A stretch of 64,000 nucleotides of DNA. It comes from SIG603 sp963621245. GTDB taxonomy: Bacteria; Bacillota; Clostridia; Oscillospirales; Acutalibacteraceae. The notes beneath the pieces are model-generated. The model saw nothing but the letters and a program-made list of their open reading frames with translations. It made no database searches and had not been told where the DNA came from. Position numbers and translations under genes: made by a program. The stretch's first letter is position 1; every line of letters begins with the position of its first letter. The stretch is taken from NCBI GenBank assembly GCA_963621245.1, contig CAVFCW010000005.1:1-64000 (forward strand). Direction: 5' to 3'. Of the stretch, positions 6,974 to 16,156 are shown piece after piece.

Positions 6974-7923
6974 GAAGATATATTATTCGGCGTTTGCTGC
7001 AGCTCATTCCGATTTTGTTTGTCATAACATTTCTTTCTTTCGGTATGATGCGTTTGGCTGGAAGCGACGCAGTACTTCAGAAAGCGGAGAACACGGGAAT
7101 GGCTGTTTCCGAACAAACAATAAATGCCGCAAGAGAAGAATTGGGCCTTGATAAACCTTTTATAACTCAGTATTTTGTTTGGCTTTATAATCTTCTTCAC
7201 GGAGACATGGGCGTAAGCTATGTTTCGGGGCAAGATGTTTTTTCTGTTTTCCAATCGAAACTGCCGGCAACTTTGCTTTTGGCGGCGGTTTCGATTGCAT
7301 TTACGGTTTTGATTTCCGTTCCGCTCGGTGTGCTGTCCGCAGTAAAGCAAAATCATTTTACGGATTATTTTATCCGTGCCCTGAGCTTTGTCGGAAACAG
7401 TATGCCGAACTTTTTTGTCGGATTGCTCCTGATGTATTTCTTTGCAATTCGCTTGGGGTGGTTTTCGGTTATATCCCGTGAAGTGAATTTTGTGAACGTG
7501 ATTTTGCCATCTTTCACTCTTGCGGTCGCCATGTCGGCAAAATATATAAGACAGGTGAGAAACGCCGTGCTTGATGAACTTAGCAAGGATTATGTTGCCG
7601 CTGCAAAGGCTCGCGGAATTAAATTTTCTGTTACTGTGACTAAAAGTGTGCTTCGGTCAAGCCTTGTCACGCTTGTAACGCTCTTAAGTCTTTCGGTCGG
7701 AAGTCTCCTTGGCGGAACGGCAATCGTGGAGTCGATTTTTATGTGGGACGGCGTCGGAAAGCTTGCTGTTGACGCTATAAGCATGAGAGACTACCCTATA
7801 ATACAGGCCTACGTGATGTGGATGGCTGTTATTTATGTCTGCGTGAATTTAATCACGGATATTTCCTATCGGATGCTTGATCCGAGAATCCGATTGGGGG
7901 TTGGAAGAAATGACAGAACCTAA
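6970..7923 (+). CDS. ABC importer permease, NikB/DppB type
   Basis: The 317-residue protein has the standard N-terminus of this family (YIIRRLLQLIPILFVITFLSF), an extracytoplasmic segment, and a permease core with several membrane helices. The cytoplasmic coupling loop reads YVAAAKARGIKFSVT, the EAA-type contact with the ATPase. The family moves oligopeptides, nickel or metal-chelator complexes. It is the first of the two permeases in a complete importer set (B, C, A, D, E order). The gene overlaps the preceding methyltransferase and the following permease gene, so expression is coupled. Confidence 0.92.
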   Translation: MRRYIIRRLLQLIPILFVITFLSFGMMRLAGSDAVLQKAENTGMAVSEQTINAAREELGLDKPFITQYFVWLYNLLHGDMGVSYVSGQDVFSVFQSKLPATLLLAAVSIAFTVLISVPLGVLSAVKQNHFTDYFIRALSFVGNSMPNFFVGLLLMYFFAIRLGWFSVISREVNFVNVILPSFTLAVAMSAKYIRQVRNAVLDELSKDYVAAAKARGIKFSVTVTKSVLRSSLVTLVTLLSLSVGSLLGGTAIVESIFMWDGVGKLAVDAISMRDYPIIQAYVMWMAVIYVCVNLITDISYRMLDPRIRLGVGRNDRT

Positions 7924-8776
7924 CAGCGCCGGAACTATTCGTCGACAGAAAGTTAAAGCCGATTATTCCAAAAAGAAATTTGTCTTTTTCCTTATTATGA
8001 CGGCTGTTTTTATGGCAGTCGTGATTTTTGCGGATAAAATCAGTCCGTACGATTCCAACGCTCAGATTTTTTTGCCTTTGCAGTCGCCTTGCAGACTTAA
8101 TCTTTTGGGAACAGACAAGCTTGGCAGAGATATGCTTTCCCGTGTGCTTGTGGGGCTTAGAACCAGCGTGTTTTCCGCTCTTGTTTTGGTTTTAATAACC
8201 GTGATTTTCGGAACTTTTGTGGGTGTAATCTGCGGAATGTACGGCGGTGCGGTAGATTCTGCAATGATGCGCATTTGCGATATATGCCTTGCTTTCCCGG
8301 GAATTGTGTTCGCTTTGGGCATTGCCGCACTTTTGGGCGGCGGACTTGCAAATGCAGTTATTTCTCTTGCGGTGGTAAGCTGGCCGAAATATGCAAGACT
8401 TGCGAGAAGTCAGACTTTATCTTTAAAAGAAGCTGATTTCATAGCGGCGGCAAAATTAGCGGGGAATTCCTCTTTGCAGATTATTCTGCGCCATATTTTA
8501 CCGAACATTGCTGATACAATTTTGGTTACTGCGGTTCAGGACATAGGAACCATGATGACGGAGATTGCCGGGCTTAGCTTTTTGGGACTCGGAGCAATGC
8601 CGCCTACAGCTGAGCTTGGCAGTATGATGAGCGACGGCCGCAGTATGCTTCAAACGTACCCGTGGGTTATAATAAGTCCGGGTGTGGCAATATTTGTGGC
8701 AGTTTCAATCTTTAATTTGCTTGGAGACGCTTTCAGAGATTTTCTCGATCCAAAAGGCAGAAACAAAGGAAGATAA
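7910..8776 (+). CDS. ABC importer permease, NikC/DppC type
   Basis: The frame extends to 7877, inside the previous gene, but ATG 7910 with GGAAG close upstream is the better start and gives 288 residues with a 14-base overlap. After an N-terminal helix there is the family segment LLGTDKLGRDMLSRVLVGLRTS, then the permease core. The coupling loop is DFIAAAKLAGNSSLQIILRHILPN, typical of the C subunit. It pairs with the NikB-like permease to form the membrane channel. Confidence 0.92.
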   Translation: MTEPNSAGTIRRQKVKADYSKKKFVFFLIMTAVFMAVVIFADKISPYDSNAQIFLPLQSPCRLNLLGTDKLGRDMLSRVLVGLRTSVFSALVLVLITVIFGTFVGVICGMYGGAVDSAMMRICDICLAFPGIVFALGIAALLGGGLANAVISLAVVSWPKYARLARSQTLSLKEADFIAAAKLAGNSSLQIILRHILPNIADTILVTAVQDIGTMMTEIAGLSFLGLGAMPPTAELGSMMSDGRSMLQTYPWVIISPGVAIFVAVSIFNLLGDAFRDFLDPKGRNKGR

Positions 8777-8818
8777 TAAATCAAGATTTATGACAAATAA
8801 GATATAGGAGATTGCGGT

Positions 8819-10381
8819 TTGAGAAAAAGAAAAATTACGGCTCTGATTTTAGCTTTGGTGTTGTTAGTGACTGTGTTTTTTTCGGGGTGTTCCGATAAAG
8901 ACGCTTCAGACACGAGCGGTGACAAAAAGTCGTTTGTGTTCGGTGACACAACATTCAATGCCGAAAACGAAGAGCCCGATATAAATCCGCACAACGCTTA
9001 TTCGGGTTGGGCGTGTATCCGTTACGGAGTGGGCGAGACGCTTTTTAAATACAGTGATTCCATGGAGATTGAGCCTTGGCTTGCATCGGATTACGAATCG
9101 GTCGATGAATTAACTTGGAGAATTACAATTCGTGACGGAATTACCTTTTCAAACGGCAGAGAACTTACCGCCGAGGCTGTTAAGGAGTGCCTTGAACATT
9201 TGACAGAGGTTCACGCACGTGCACGCGGAGATTTGTCGATAGATACAATCGAGACCGACGGTCAGACTTTAGTGATTACAACGACAAAACCCTGTCCCAC
9301 TTTGATAAACTATTTGAGCGACCCTTACGGATGCATTATCGATATGCAGGCGGGTATCACGGATGACGGAATTGTTGTTGGAACAGGGCCGTATGTTGCC
9401 GACTCACTCAAAACAGGAGAAAAACTCACTTTGAGCAAAAACGAAAATTACTACGGCGGTGAAGTCGGTTTTGATAATGTCACTGTTCTGACAATTTCTG
9501 ACGGTGACACGCTTACCATGGCTTTGCAGTCGGGAGAGATTGACGCCGCCTACGGAGTGCCGTACGCAAGTTATCCGCTTTTTCAAAACGATAATTATAC
9601 TTTTTCGAGCACCGCAACAAGCCGTGCGTTCTTTGTGAGTATGAATTTTGAAAGCGAACTTACCGCAGATTCTGCCGTTCGCCGTGCGATTGCAATGGGA
9701 ATTGACAAAGACAGGTTTGTGAACGATTTGCTTGACGGTAACGGTTATGTCGCAGATGGCGTATATCCCGAAAATTTCTCCTTTGGCGGAGATAAGGTTT
9801 CTGCAAAGGAATATAACCTCGATGAGGCACGTGCCGTGTTGGAAGATGCGGGATGGGTTGATTCCGACGGAGACGGTGTTCGAGAAAAGGACGGTCAAAA
9901 ACTCACAATCCGTTGGCTCACGTACCCAAGCCGAAACGAGTTGCCGCTTCTTGCGGAGTCGGCGCAGGCTTCTCTTGGCGAAATCGGAATTGAAGTTATT
10001 ATCAACAGCACGGCAGACCACATCAGCATTCGTGAGGATGCTTCAGCGTGGGATGTCTATGCGAGCGCAATGGTCACGGCTCCTACGGGTGATCCGGCTT
10101 ATTTCTTTACGACGCATTGTTTGGAAAGTTCGGTATTCAATAACGGAAATTATCACAATGACGAGCTTGAAGGTCTTGCCAAAGAGCTTGAAAGTACATT
10201 TGACACCGACAGCCGTGCTGAGCTTGCGGTGAAAATGCAACAAATTATTTTGGATGATGATGCTTTTGTGTTTTGTTCTCATTTGAAGATGAGCATAATT
10301 TCAAAGTCGGATATTGTCGGACTTGAAGCGCATCCGTGCGACTTTTATGAGATAACAGCAGATTTAAAGCAGAAGGAATAA
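8819..10381 (+). CDS. Solute-binding lipoprotein of the Nik/Opp-type importer (SBP family 5)
   Basis: Starts at TTG 8819 with AGGAG upstream; 520 residues. The signal peptide ends in the lipobox FSGC, so Cys is lipidated and the protein sits on the outer face of the membrane. It has the family-5 layout: TLFKYSDSMEIEPWLASDYE near the start, ITFSNGRELTAEAVKECLEHL, and VGTGPYVADS. The C-terminal stretch HLKMSIISKSDIVGLEAHPCDFYEIT reminds me more of nickel or opine-metallophore binders (NikA/CntA type) than of general peptide binders, but this is from memory. It defines the ligand of the importer, probably a metal-chelator complex or a short peptide. Confidence 0.85.
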   Translation: MRKRKITALILALVLLVTVFFSGCSDKDASDTSGDKKSFVFGDTTFNAENEEPDINPHNAYSGWACIRYGVGETLFKYSDSMEIEPWLASDYESVDELTWRITIRDGITFSNGRELTAEAVKECLEHLTEVHARARGDLSIDTIETDGQTLVITTTKPCPTLINYLSDPYGCIIDMQAGITDDGIVVGTGPYVADSLKTGEKLTLSKNENYYGGEVGFDNVTVLTISDGDTLTMALQSGEIDAAYGVPYASYPLFQNDNYTFSSTATSRAFFVSMNFESELTADSAVRRAIAMGIDKDRFVNDLLDGNGYVADGVYPENFSFGGDKVSAKEYNLDEARAVLEDAGWVDSDGDGVREKDGQKLTIRWLTYPSRNELPLLAESAQASLGEIGIEVIINSTADHISIREDASAWDVYASAMVTAPTGDPAYFFTTHCLESSVFNNGNYHNDELEGLAKELESTFDTDSRAELAVKMQQIILDDDAFVFCSHLKMSIISKSDIVGLEAHPCDFYEITADLKQKE

Positions 10382-10399
10382 CGCCGAGAGGGGAAGACG

Positions 10400-11182
10400 A
10401 TGGAGCCTATATTAACATACGATTCTGTGAAAATTTGCTTTGGCGGCTCGGAGATTATTCACGATGTCAGCTTTAATCTTCATAAGGGTGAAATTCTCGG
10501 TATAGTCGGAGAATCGGGAAGCGGAAAAAGCTCGCTTTTAAAGGCGGCTCTCGGACTTTTAGGCAGCGGCGGTATGGTGACCCAAGGCAATATTTGGTTT
10601 GAAGGCAAGAATCTGCCCAATTTGAAAGACCGTGAACTTCGAAAGATTTGCGGCGCAAAGATAGGTATGATATTTCAGGATGCAAGCGCTTCATTTTGTC
10701 CTGTGCGTACTGTCGGAGCTCAGATTTACGAGAGTATGTCAGCACATATGAAAATCAAAAAAGCAGAGGCTAAGGAAAGGGCTTTGTCACTCTTTGAAAA
10801 ACTCAACTTGAAAGACGGTGAAACTGTTTGGAAAAGTTATCCGTTTGAACTTTCGGGTGGCATGAATCAGCGAGTCGGAATTGCCGCTGCCATGCTTACT
10901 GAACCGTCCGTTCTTTTAGCAGACGAGCCCACCGCCGCACTTGACGTTATCGCTCAAAAGCAAGTTGTGGAAGAAATGCTTAAACTTAAGGAGCTGTTTC
11001 AAACATCGATAATTATTGTTTCTCACGATTTGGGTGTGGTTTCTGCTGTGGCGGATTCCGTTTTGGTGCTAAAGGACGGCAAAACAGCAGAATACGGATC
11101 GGCACGGGATATTTTGAAAAATCCGCAAAATGCTTACACCCGTGAACTTTTGGCGGCTGTGCCGAGACTAAAGAGGACATAA
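10400..11182 (+). CDS. ABC importer ATPase, NikD/DppD type
   Basis: 260 residues. Walker A GESGSGKSS, signature LSGGMNQRVGIAAAM, Walker B LLADEPTAALD and switch His in IIIVSHDLGVV are all intact. This is one of two ATPases that power the importer. Its signature ends MNQRVG rather than the usual QQQRV, a mild variation. Strong ribosome site (GAGAGGGGA), start 18 bases after the binding-protein stop. It lacks the long C-terminal zinc or oligopeptide extension of classical DppD, as nickel-type subunits do. Confidence 0.9.
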   Translation: MEPILTYDSVKICFGGSEIIHDVSFNLHKGEILGIVGESGSGKSSLLKAALGLLGSGGMVTQGNIWFEGKNLPNLKDRELRKICGAKIGMIFQDASASFCPVRTVGAQIYESMSAHMKIKKAEAKERALSLFEKLNLKDGETVWKSYPFELSGGMNQRVGIAAAMLTEPSVLLADEPTAALDVIAQKQVVEEMLKLKELFQTSIIIVSHDLGVVSAVADSVLVLKDGKTAEYGSARDILKNPQNAYTRELLAAVPRLKRT

Positions 11183-11186
11183 TGCG

Positions 11187-11942
11187 ATGAATGAGCTTTT
11201 GAAAACAGAAGGCCTAACAAAAAAATACGACAGCAAAGAGAGTAATTTCACTGCAGTCGATAACATAAGTTTCGTGCTCAAAAAAGGGGAAACCTTGGGA
11301 ATTGTCGGTGAGTCGGGTTGTGGAAAAAGTACAATTGCAAAAATGATATTAAGGCTCACCGAACCAACTGACGGAAAAATATATTTGAACGAAAAAGACA
11401 TTACAAAAGCTCAGGGGAAAGAACTTCGTGATGTTTATCGCCGTGTGCAAATGGTTTTTCAGTCGCCGACAAGATCATTCGACCCAAGAAAAACAGTCGG
11501 ATACGGAATTGAAGAAAGCATGAGGAATTTAGGCGTTCCTAAGGCGGAAAGAAAACGACTGACCGCTGAAATCATGGGAAAATGCGGACTTCCTTTCGAG
11601 TATGCAAAAAGGTATCCGCACCAGTTAAGCGGTGGAGAATGCCAAAGAGCTGCCATTGCACGTGCGCTTGCCGTAAGTCCAGAGCTTTTGGTTTGCGATG
11701 AGGCGACTTCTGCGCTCGATGTTACGGTTCAGTATCAAATTATGAAACTGCTTGAAAGCCTGAAAAAGGAAAATAATCTGTCTTTTATTTTTATTTGCCA
11801 TAATCTCGCTTTGGTGCAGTCATTTTGCGACCGTGTTCTTGTTATGCAGGACGGGAAAATCGTAGAAGAGGGTTCGCCTGATGATATAATTAAATCGCCG
11901 AAAGCGGAATATACTAAACTGCTTATCGATACGGCGTTTTGA
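11187..11942 (+). CDS. ABC importer ATPase, NikE/DppF type
   Basis: 251 residues. Walker A GESGCGKST, signature LSGGECQRAAIARALA, Walker B LLVCDEATSALD, and FIFICHNLALVQ, with His as the switch residue. It completes the five-part importer B-C-A-D-E. Its start lies four bases after the previous stop. It is the last gene before the LysR regulator, and I see no terminator hairpin between 11943 and 11997, so read-through into the regulator gene is possible. Confidence 0.9.
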   Translation: MNELLKTEGLTKKYDSKESNFTAVDNISFVLKKGETLGIVGESGCGKSTIAKMILRLTEPTDGKIYLNEKDITKAQGKELRDVYRRVQMVFQSPTRSFDPRKTVGYGIEESMRNLGVPKAERKRLTAEIMGKCGLPFEYAKRYPHQLSGGECQRAAIARALAVSPELLVCDEATSALDVTVQYQIMKLLESLKKENNLSFIFICHNLALVQSFCDRVLVMQDGKIVEEGSPDDIIKSPKAEYTKLLIDTAF

Positions 11943-11997
11943 TGAAACGGAGGAAAAGTTGTGATAGTTTTAAATCGGAGCAAAAGGGGGTAAGCTA

Positions 11998-12858
11998 ATG
12001 GAAACAAAGGATATCAGATGTTTCAGACTTGTTTACGAGGAGCGGAGCATAAATCAGGCGGCTAAACAGCTTTTTATAACGCCGCAAGGTCTTAGCAGAA
12101 TTATACATAAGCTCGAGGAAGAATTGCAGACTGAACTTTTTGAGAGGACAAAAGGCGGAATGGTTCCGACAGAGTGCGGCGATTATTTCTATAATCAAAG
12201 TCAGAGCCTTTTGTATCAATTCGAGAACATGAAATTCAATCTGCAGAAAATAAGCAGAAAACAGCGTGATATAAAAATCGGTCTGGCGTGCGGAGTGCTC
12301 AATCTCTTGTCCTTTGATAAGCTCGGTGAAATTCAAAACGATATGCCGCATTTGAATTTGAAGTGGGAGGAACTCGAAAATCACGAGGTTATCGAGCAAA
12401 CTAAGAGAGGTTTGCTTGATTTCGGCTTTGTGATAGGTGCTGTTTCCGGAGGTGAAATAGAAAGCTCAGCCGTGTACGAGGGCAAAATGAATGTTTTGGT
12501 TTACCCCGGTCACCCTTACTTTGACAGAGACAAACTCAGCGTAGAGGACTTAAAAGATCAAAAGCTTATCACGCTAAATCAAAAGTATTTCAGCTTTCAC
12601 AGTTTTATTCAGCGGTGCAGTGATTTCGGTTTCAATCCGAATATCGTGATTAACACTATGGAAAGCAGACTCATTTACCGTTTTTGCAGTGAAAGACTTG
12701 GGCTCGGCATTGACGCCGATATTCACAAAGACGATGGGTTATATCCCGATGTCAAAAAGATTGAATTGTATGATGCTATCGCTTGGAAGGTGTATATGAT
12801 TCACAAGAAAAACGATGCGGATAAATCTCTTGCAAAACGCTTGAAAAGCATCATTTGA
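11998..12858 (+). CDS. LysR-family transcription regulator
   Basis: 286 residues. The N-terminal winged helix reads IRCFRLVYEERSINQAAKQLFITPQGLSRIIHKLE, and the linker helix and two-lobe effector domain follow. ATG 11998 has AAAGGGGG ahead of it. It lies between the importer operon and the flavin ene-reductase-type gene and could control either. LysR proteins usually act on a divergent neighbour, which is absent here, so the target is uncertain. A terminator separates it from the oxidoreductase gene. Confidence 0.9.
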   Translation: METKDIRCFRLVYEERSINQAAKQLFITPQGLSRIIHKLEEELQTELFERTKGGMVPTECGDYFYNQSQSLLYQFENMKFNLQKISRKQRDIKIGLACGVLNLLSFDKLGEIQNDMPHLNLKWEELENHEVIEQTKRGLLDFGFVIGAVSGGEIESSAVYEGKMNVLVYPGHPYFDRDKLSVEDLKDQKLITLNQKYFSFHSFIQRCSDFGFNPNIVINTMESRLIYRFCSERLGLGIDADIHKDDGLYPDVKKIELYDAIAWKVYMIHKKNDADKSLAKRLKSII

Positions 12859-12879
12859 CCGAATATAAATATTTTATTT

Positions 12880-12923
12880 ACAGGTATTGCATTTCTGTTG
12901 ATAGGAGTGCGTACCTGTTTTTG
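12880..12923 (+). terminator. Terminator after the LysR gene
   Basis: ACAGGTA (12880-12886) pairs with TACCTGT (12912-12918), extended inside by GCA/TGC, and followed by TTTTG. Confidence 0.7.
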
Positions 12924-12988
12924 TTAAAATAAAGTCAAAGGTTAATCAAGTGATGTTAAAACGCTTAGTAAAAACAAGGAGGAATTGT

Positions 12989-14935
12989 ATGGAACGCAAA
13001 TATCCGCATCTTTCAAGTCCGATAACAATCGGAAGAGTAACATTTCGCAACCGCATGTTTTCTGCTCCAATGGGCGGCACTGATATAACAAACGACGGTT
13101 GCATCGGCCCAAAGTCAACAGCTTTCTATGAGCTCAGAGGAAAAGGCGGCGCAGCCGCAGTCACAGTCAGCGAGTGCATGGTTCACCCCAAAACAGACGG
13201 CTCGCACGCTTATCACCTGAGCACTACAATTCTCAATTCTTTGGCTTGTGCCACATATACTGCTGACGCCATTCACAGACACGGCGCAGTGGCAAGCCTT
13301 GAACTGTCCCACTCGGGAATGTATGCCGGAACATATATGACCGACAAGACCAAACAGCACGAGATGCACCAGTGGGGCCCGTGCGATACCGTGCGTCCTG
13401 ACGGCGTAGAGGTTAAAACACTCACAGTTGATATGATTAAAGAGATTGTTGCAGCTTACGGCGAGACAGCGGCGCTTGCAAAGCGTGCCGGATTCGGAAT
13501 GCTTATGATTCACGGCGGCCACGGCTGGCTTATAAATCAGTTCCTTTCACCGTATTTCAACAAGCGTACTGACGAATACGGCGGAAGTCTCGAGAACAGA
13601 TGCCGTTTTGCAAAGGAAGTTCTCACGGCTGTTCGTGAGGCGGTCGGAGTAGGCTTCCCGATTGAATTCAGAATGAGCGGATCTGAGCTCTTTGAGGGCG
13701 GATACGATCTTCAGGAGGGCGTGAAAATTGCAGAGGAGCTCGAGCAGTATATAGACCTTCTCCATGTTTCTGCAGGAACATATCAGAGAGGATTCGGCGA
13801 TACTCACCCGTCAATGTTCAAAGATCACGGCTGTAATGTTTATCTTGCCGCAGAGATTAAAAAGCACGTTTCCGTTCCCGTTGCAACAATCGGCGGACTT
13901 AACGATCCAAAGCAAATGGAAGAAATAATTGCTTCGGGCAAAGCTGATGTTGTTTATATGGCACGTGCGCTTCTTGCAGATCCGTTCCTCCCAAGAAAAG
14001 TTATGGAGAACAGGGACGACGAGATAGTCAAATGTCTGCGCTGCTTCACTTGCATGGCAGAGAGAGCCGCAACTTCAACAAGAAGATGTACTGTAAATCC
14101 GCTCATCGGAAGAGAGAGCGAGGGCGATGAGGTTATGCCGGCACCCGTTAAGAAAAAGGTTCTTGTAGCCGGCGGCGGCCCCGGCGGATTATACGCCGCT
14201 TACACAGCCGCAAGAAGAGGCCATGAGGTTGTTCTTTGCGAAAAAGAGTCGGAGCTCGGCGGAATTCTCAAGAGTGAGAGAGCACTCCCGTTCAAGCACG
14301 AGATGTACGAGCTCACAGGAACATACGAGAAGTTCGCAAGAAATGCTGGAGTTGAAATTCGCCTGAACACAGAAGTTACCCCCGAGCTTGCAGAGAAAGA
14401 AAATGCCGACGCTTTGATCGTAGCCGTCGGTTCAAAGCCGATAGTTCCGCCGATTCCGGGACTTAACGGAGATAATGTCGTTGTTGTAAACGATTATTAT
14501 TTGCAGAAAGACAAAGTTACCGATAAGGTAGTCGTGTTCGGCGGCGGTCTTGCGGGATGCGAGTGTGCAATTCACCTCGGCATGGAGGGAAAAGAAGTTC
14601 ATCTTGTGGAAATGAGAGATGTGCTTGCCCCCGATGCAAACGTTCGCCATCGCCCGCTTTTGCTCAAAGAAATCGACAAGTATGTGACTGTTCACACAGG
14701 CTGTAAGGGCTTGGAGGTTACGAAAGAGGGAATTGTCTGCGAGACAAAAGACGGGGAGAAAATTCTCGTGCCCGGAACAAGCGTAATTTGCGCACTCGGT
14801 CAGCGTTCAAGATCTGATGTTGTCGAAAAGCTTCGTAACTCTGCTCCCTTCGTTGCCGTAATCGGCGATGCGGGAAGAGTATCGACCATTACTAATGCAG
14901 TTTATGAAGGCTATCACGCCGCATTGGATATTTAA
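12989..14935 (+). CDS. Fe-S/flavin ene-reductase-type oxidoreductase (OYE-like, dienoyl-CoA reductase family)
   Basis: The frame is open from 12950; ATG 12989 preceded by AAGGAGG gives 648 residues, the usual length of this multidomain family. Residues 1-330 form an Old Yellow Enzyme-type FMN barrel (PITIGRVTFRNRMFSAPM, HGGHGWLINQFLSPYFN, RTDEYGGSLENR). CLRCFTCM and a later RRCTVNP supply four Cys for a [4Fe-4S] cluster. Then come an FAD fold (VAGGGPGGLYAAYTAARRG) and an NAD(P)H fold (VVFGGGLAGCECAIHLG). Relatives reduce activated C=C bonds: 2,4-dienoyl-CoA, 2-enoates, bile-acid intermediates and isoflavones such as daidzein. The substrate here is unknown. Own ribosome site and flanking terminators make it a single-gene unit. 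Confidence 0.88.
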   Translation: MERKYPHLSSPITIGRVTFRNRMFSAPMGGTDITNDGCIGPKSTAFYELRGKGGAAAVTVSECMVHPKTDGSHAYHLSTTILNSLACATYTADAIHRHGAVASLELSHSGMYAGTYMTDKTKQHEMHQWGPCDTVRPDGVEVKTLTVDMIKEIVAAYGETAALAKRAGFGMLMIHGGHGWLINQFLSPYFNKRTDEYGGSLENRCRFAKEVLTAVREAVGVGFPIEFRMSGSELFEGGYDLQEGVKIAEELEQYIDLLHVSAGTYQRGFGDTHPSMFKDHGCNVYLAAEIKKHVSVPVATIGGLNDPKQMEEIIASGKADVVYMARALLADPFLPRKVMENRDDEIVKCLRCFTCMAERAATSTRRCTVNPLIGRESEGDEVMPAPVKKKVLVAGGGPGGLYAAYTAARRGHEVVLCEKESELGGILKSERALPFKHEMYELTGTYEKFARNAGVEIRLNTEVTPELAEKENADALIVAVGSKPIVPPIPGLNGDNVVVVNDYYLQKDKVTDKVVVFGGGLAGCECAIHLGMEGKEVHLVEMRDVLAPDANVRHRPLLLKEIDKYVTVHTGCKGLEVTKEGIVCETKDGEKILVPGTSVICALGQRSRSDVVEKLRNSAPFVAVIGDAGRVSTITNAVYEGYHAALDI

Positions 14936-14961
14936 AATAATCTGAATTTTATTATTAGCGT

Positions 14962-15010
14962 AGCAACCCTCCTGCCGTGCATTGTTTGCCGGCAGGAGGG
15001 TTGCTGTTTG
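14962..15010. terminator. Bidirectional terminator between convergent genes
   Basis: Perfect 16-base-pair stem, 14962-14977 with 14990-15005, 12-base loop, short T run. It serves the oxidoreductase and the converging histidine kinase gene. Confidence 0.9.
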
Positions 15011-16156
15011 TTAATGTTTTGGTAGCGACACCTCAAACACCGTGCCGTTTGGCTTGTTGTCTCTAACGCTTATTGTGCCGTTATGTGCTTTTACAATTTC
15101 ATTCACAAGCGAAAGTCCCAAACCGACTCCGCCGAGTGCACGGCTTCTTGATTTGTCCACTCTGAAGAACGGCTCAAAAATCCGTTCTTTCATATCATCG
15201 GGGATGCCGTTTCCGTTGTCGGTAACGGAAATTAAGACTTTAGTATCCGTGCTTTTTGCGGTTACGCAAACTTTTCCGCCTCGTGTGCCGTACTTCAATG
15301 CGTTTTCGGTAAGGTTATATACCATGCGGTAGATGAGAATATCGCTTCCCGTTAATGTGATGTCTTCGCAATCTGATGTAACCTCGATGTTCTTTTCGTT
15401 CGATAGGGGATCAAGGTCGGCGATGACTTCTTCAATAAGCAAGCCGATATCGATTGTATCGTCACGGGAAACACTGCGAAGTTCGCTCATATCGAGCAAG
15501 GTTTTAATAGTTTTGTTTAGCTGTTCGCACTGTTCTGTCAAAAGCTTGATCGTCTCGGTGGCAGATTCGTCGTTGTTTGGGTGTTCACTCGAATTATACA
15601 TATCAAGTTTAAGCTGCATAACTGCGAGTGGCGTTCTCAGCTCGTGGGCGGCGTTCGCAGTGAACTGTTTTTGCACTTTGAATGCGCCGTTTAATCGCTC
15701 AAGCATTTTATTGTATTCTTTTGCGAGGCGGTTAATTTCCGTAATATTGTTTTCTTCGATAAAGGAATCAGTTAGATTTTGAGCGGATACTTCTTCGATT
15801 TTGTCGGAAAAATCCGTTAGAGGTTTAAGTGCATGACCGCTTATGAAGTAAGTGAAAATACCTCCAAGTACGGCGGCTACGGCTGAGAAAATCAAGCTTC
15901 TTGCTTTGTAGTCCGCCTTTGTATTGATGACATGCACATCGAAGTTTTCGGCAAACTCTTCCATGTTGTCGTTTGGAATGGTGATTAAAATATCTTCCGT
16001 GTTTTCGTTATCGCTTTGTGAGTTGACAGAATCAAGCAGAGAATCGATGTAGTAAACTCCGTTGCCGTAAACGAATAAAGTTACGGCGCCGCTTATTACT
16101 GCAATGAGAAGAGTTGTGACAAGAGTTAAGCGCCACTGAAGCGAAAGTTTTTTCAT
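15011..16156 (-). CDS. Sensor histidine kinase
   Basis: 381 residues with the full classical layout: a first membrane helix (residues 9-33), an extracytoplasmic sensor of about 55 residues, a second helix (near 85-105), a HAMP linker, the phosphorylated His in AAHELRTPLAVM, and the ATPase domain with NLTENALKYG and GGVGLGLSLV. The stop of the response regulator overlaps its ATG by four bases, so both are made together. The short external domain suggests sensing at or near the membrane. It is divergent from the redoxin/ferredoxin operon, its likely target. Confidence 0.93.
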   Translation of the reverse strand: MKKLSLQWRLTLVTTLLIAVISGAVTLFVYGNGVYYIDSLLDSVNSQSDNENTEDILITIPNDNMEEFAENFDVHVINTKADYKARSLIFSAVAAVLGGIFTYFISGHALKPLTDFSDKIEEVSAQNLTDSFIEENNITEINRLAKEYNKMLERLNGAFKVQKQFTANAAHELRTPLAVMQLKLDMYNSSEHPNNDESATETIKLLTEQCEQLNKTIKTLLDMSELRSVSRDDTIDIGLLIEEVIADLDPLSNEKNIEVTSDCEDITLTGSDILIYRMVYNLTENALKYGTRGGKVCVTAKSTDTKVLISVTDNGNGIPDDMKERIFEPFFRVDKSRSRALGGVGLGLSLVNEIVKAHNGTISVRDNKPNGTVFEVSLPKH

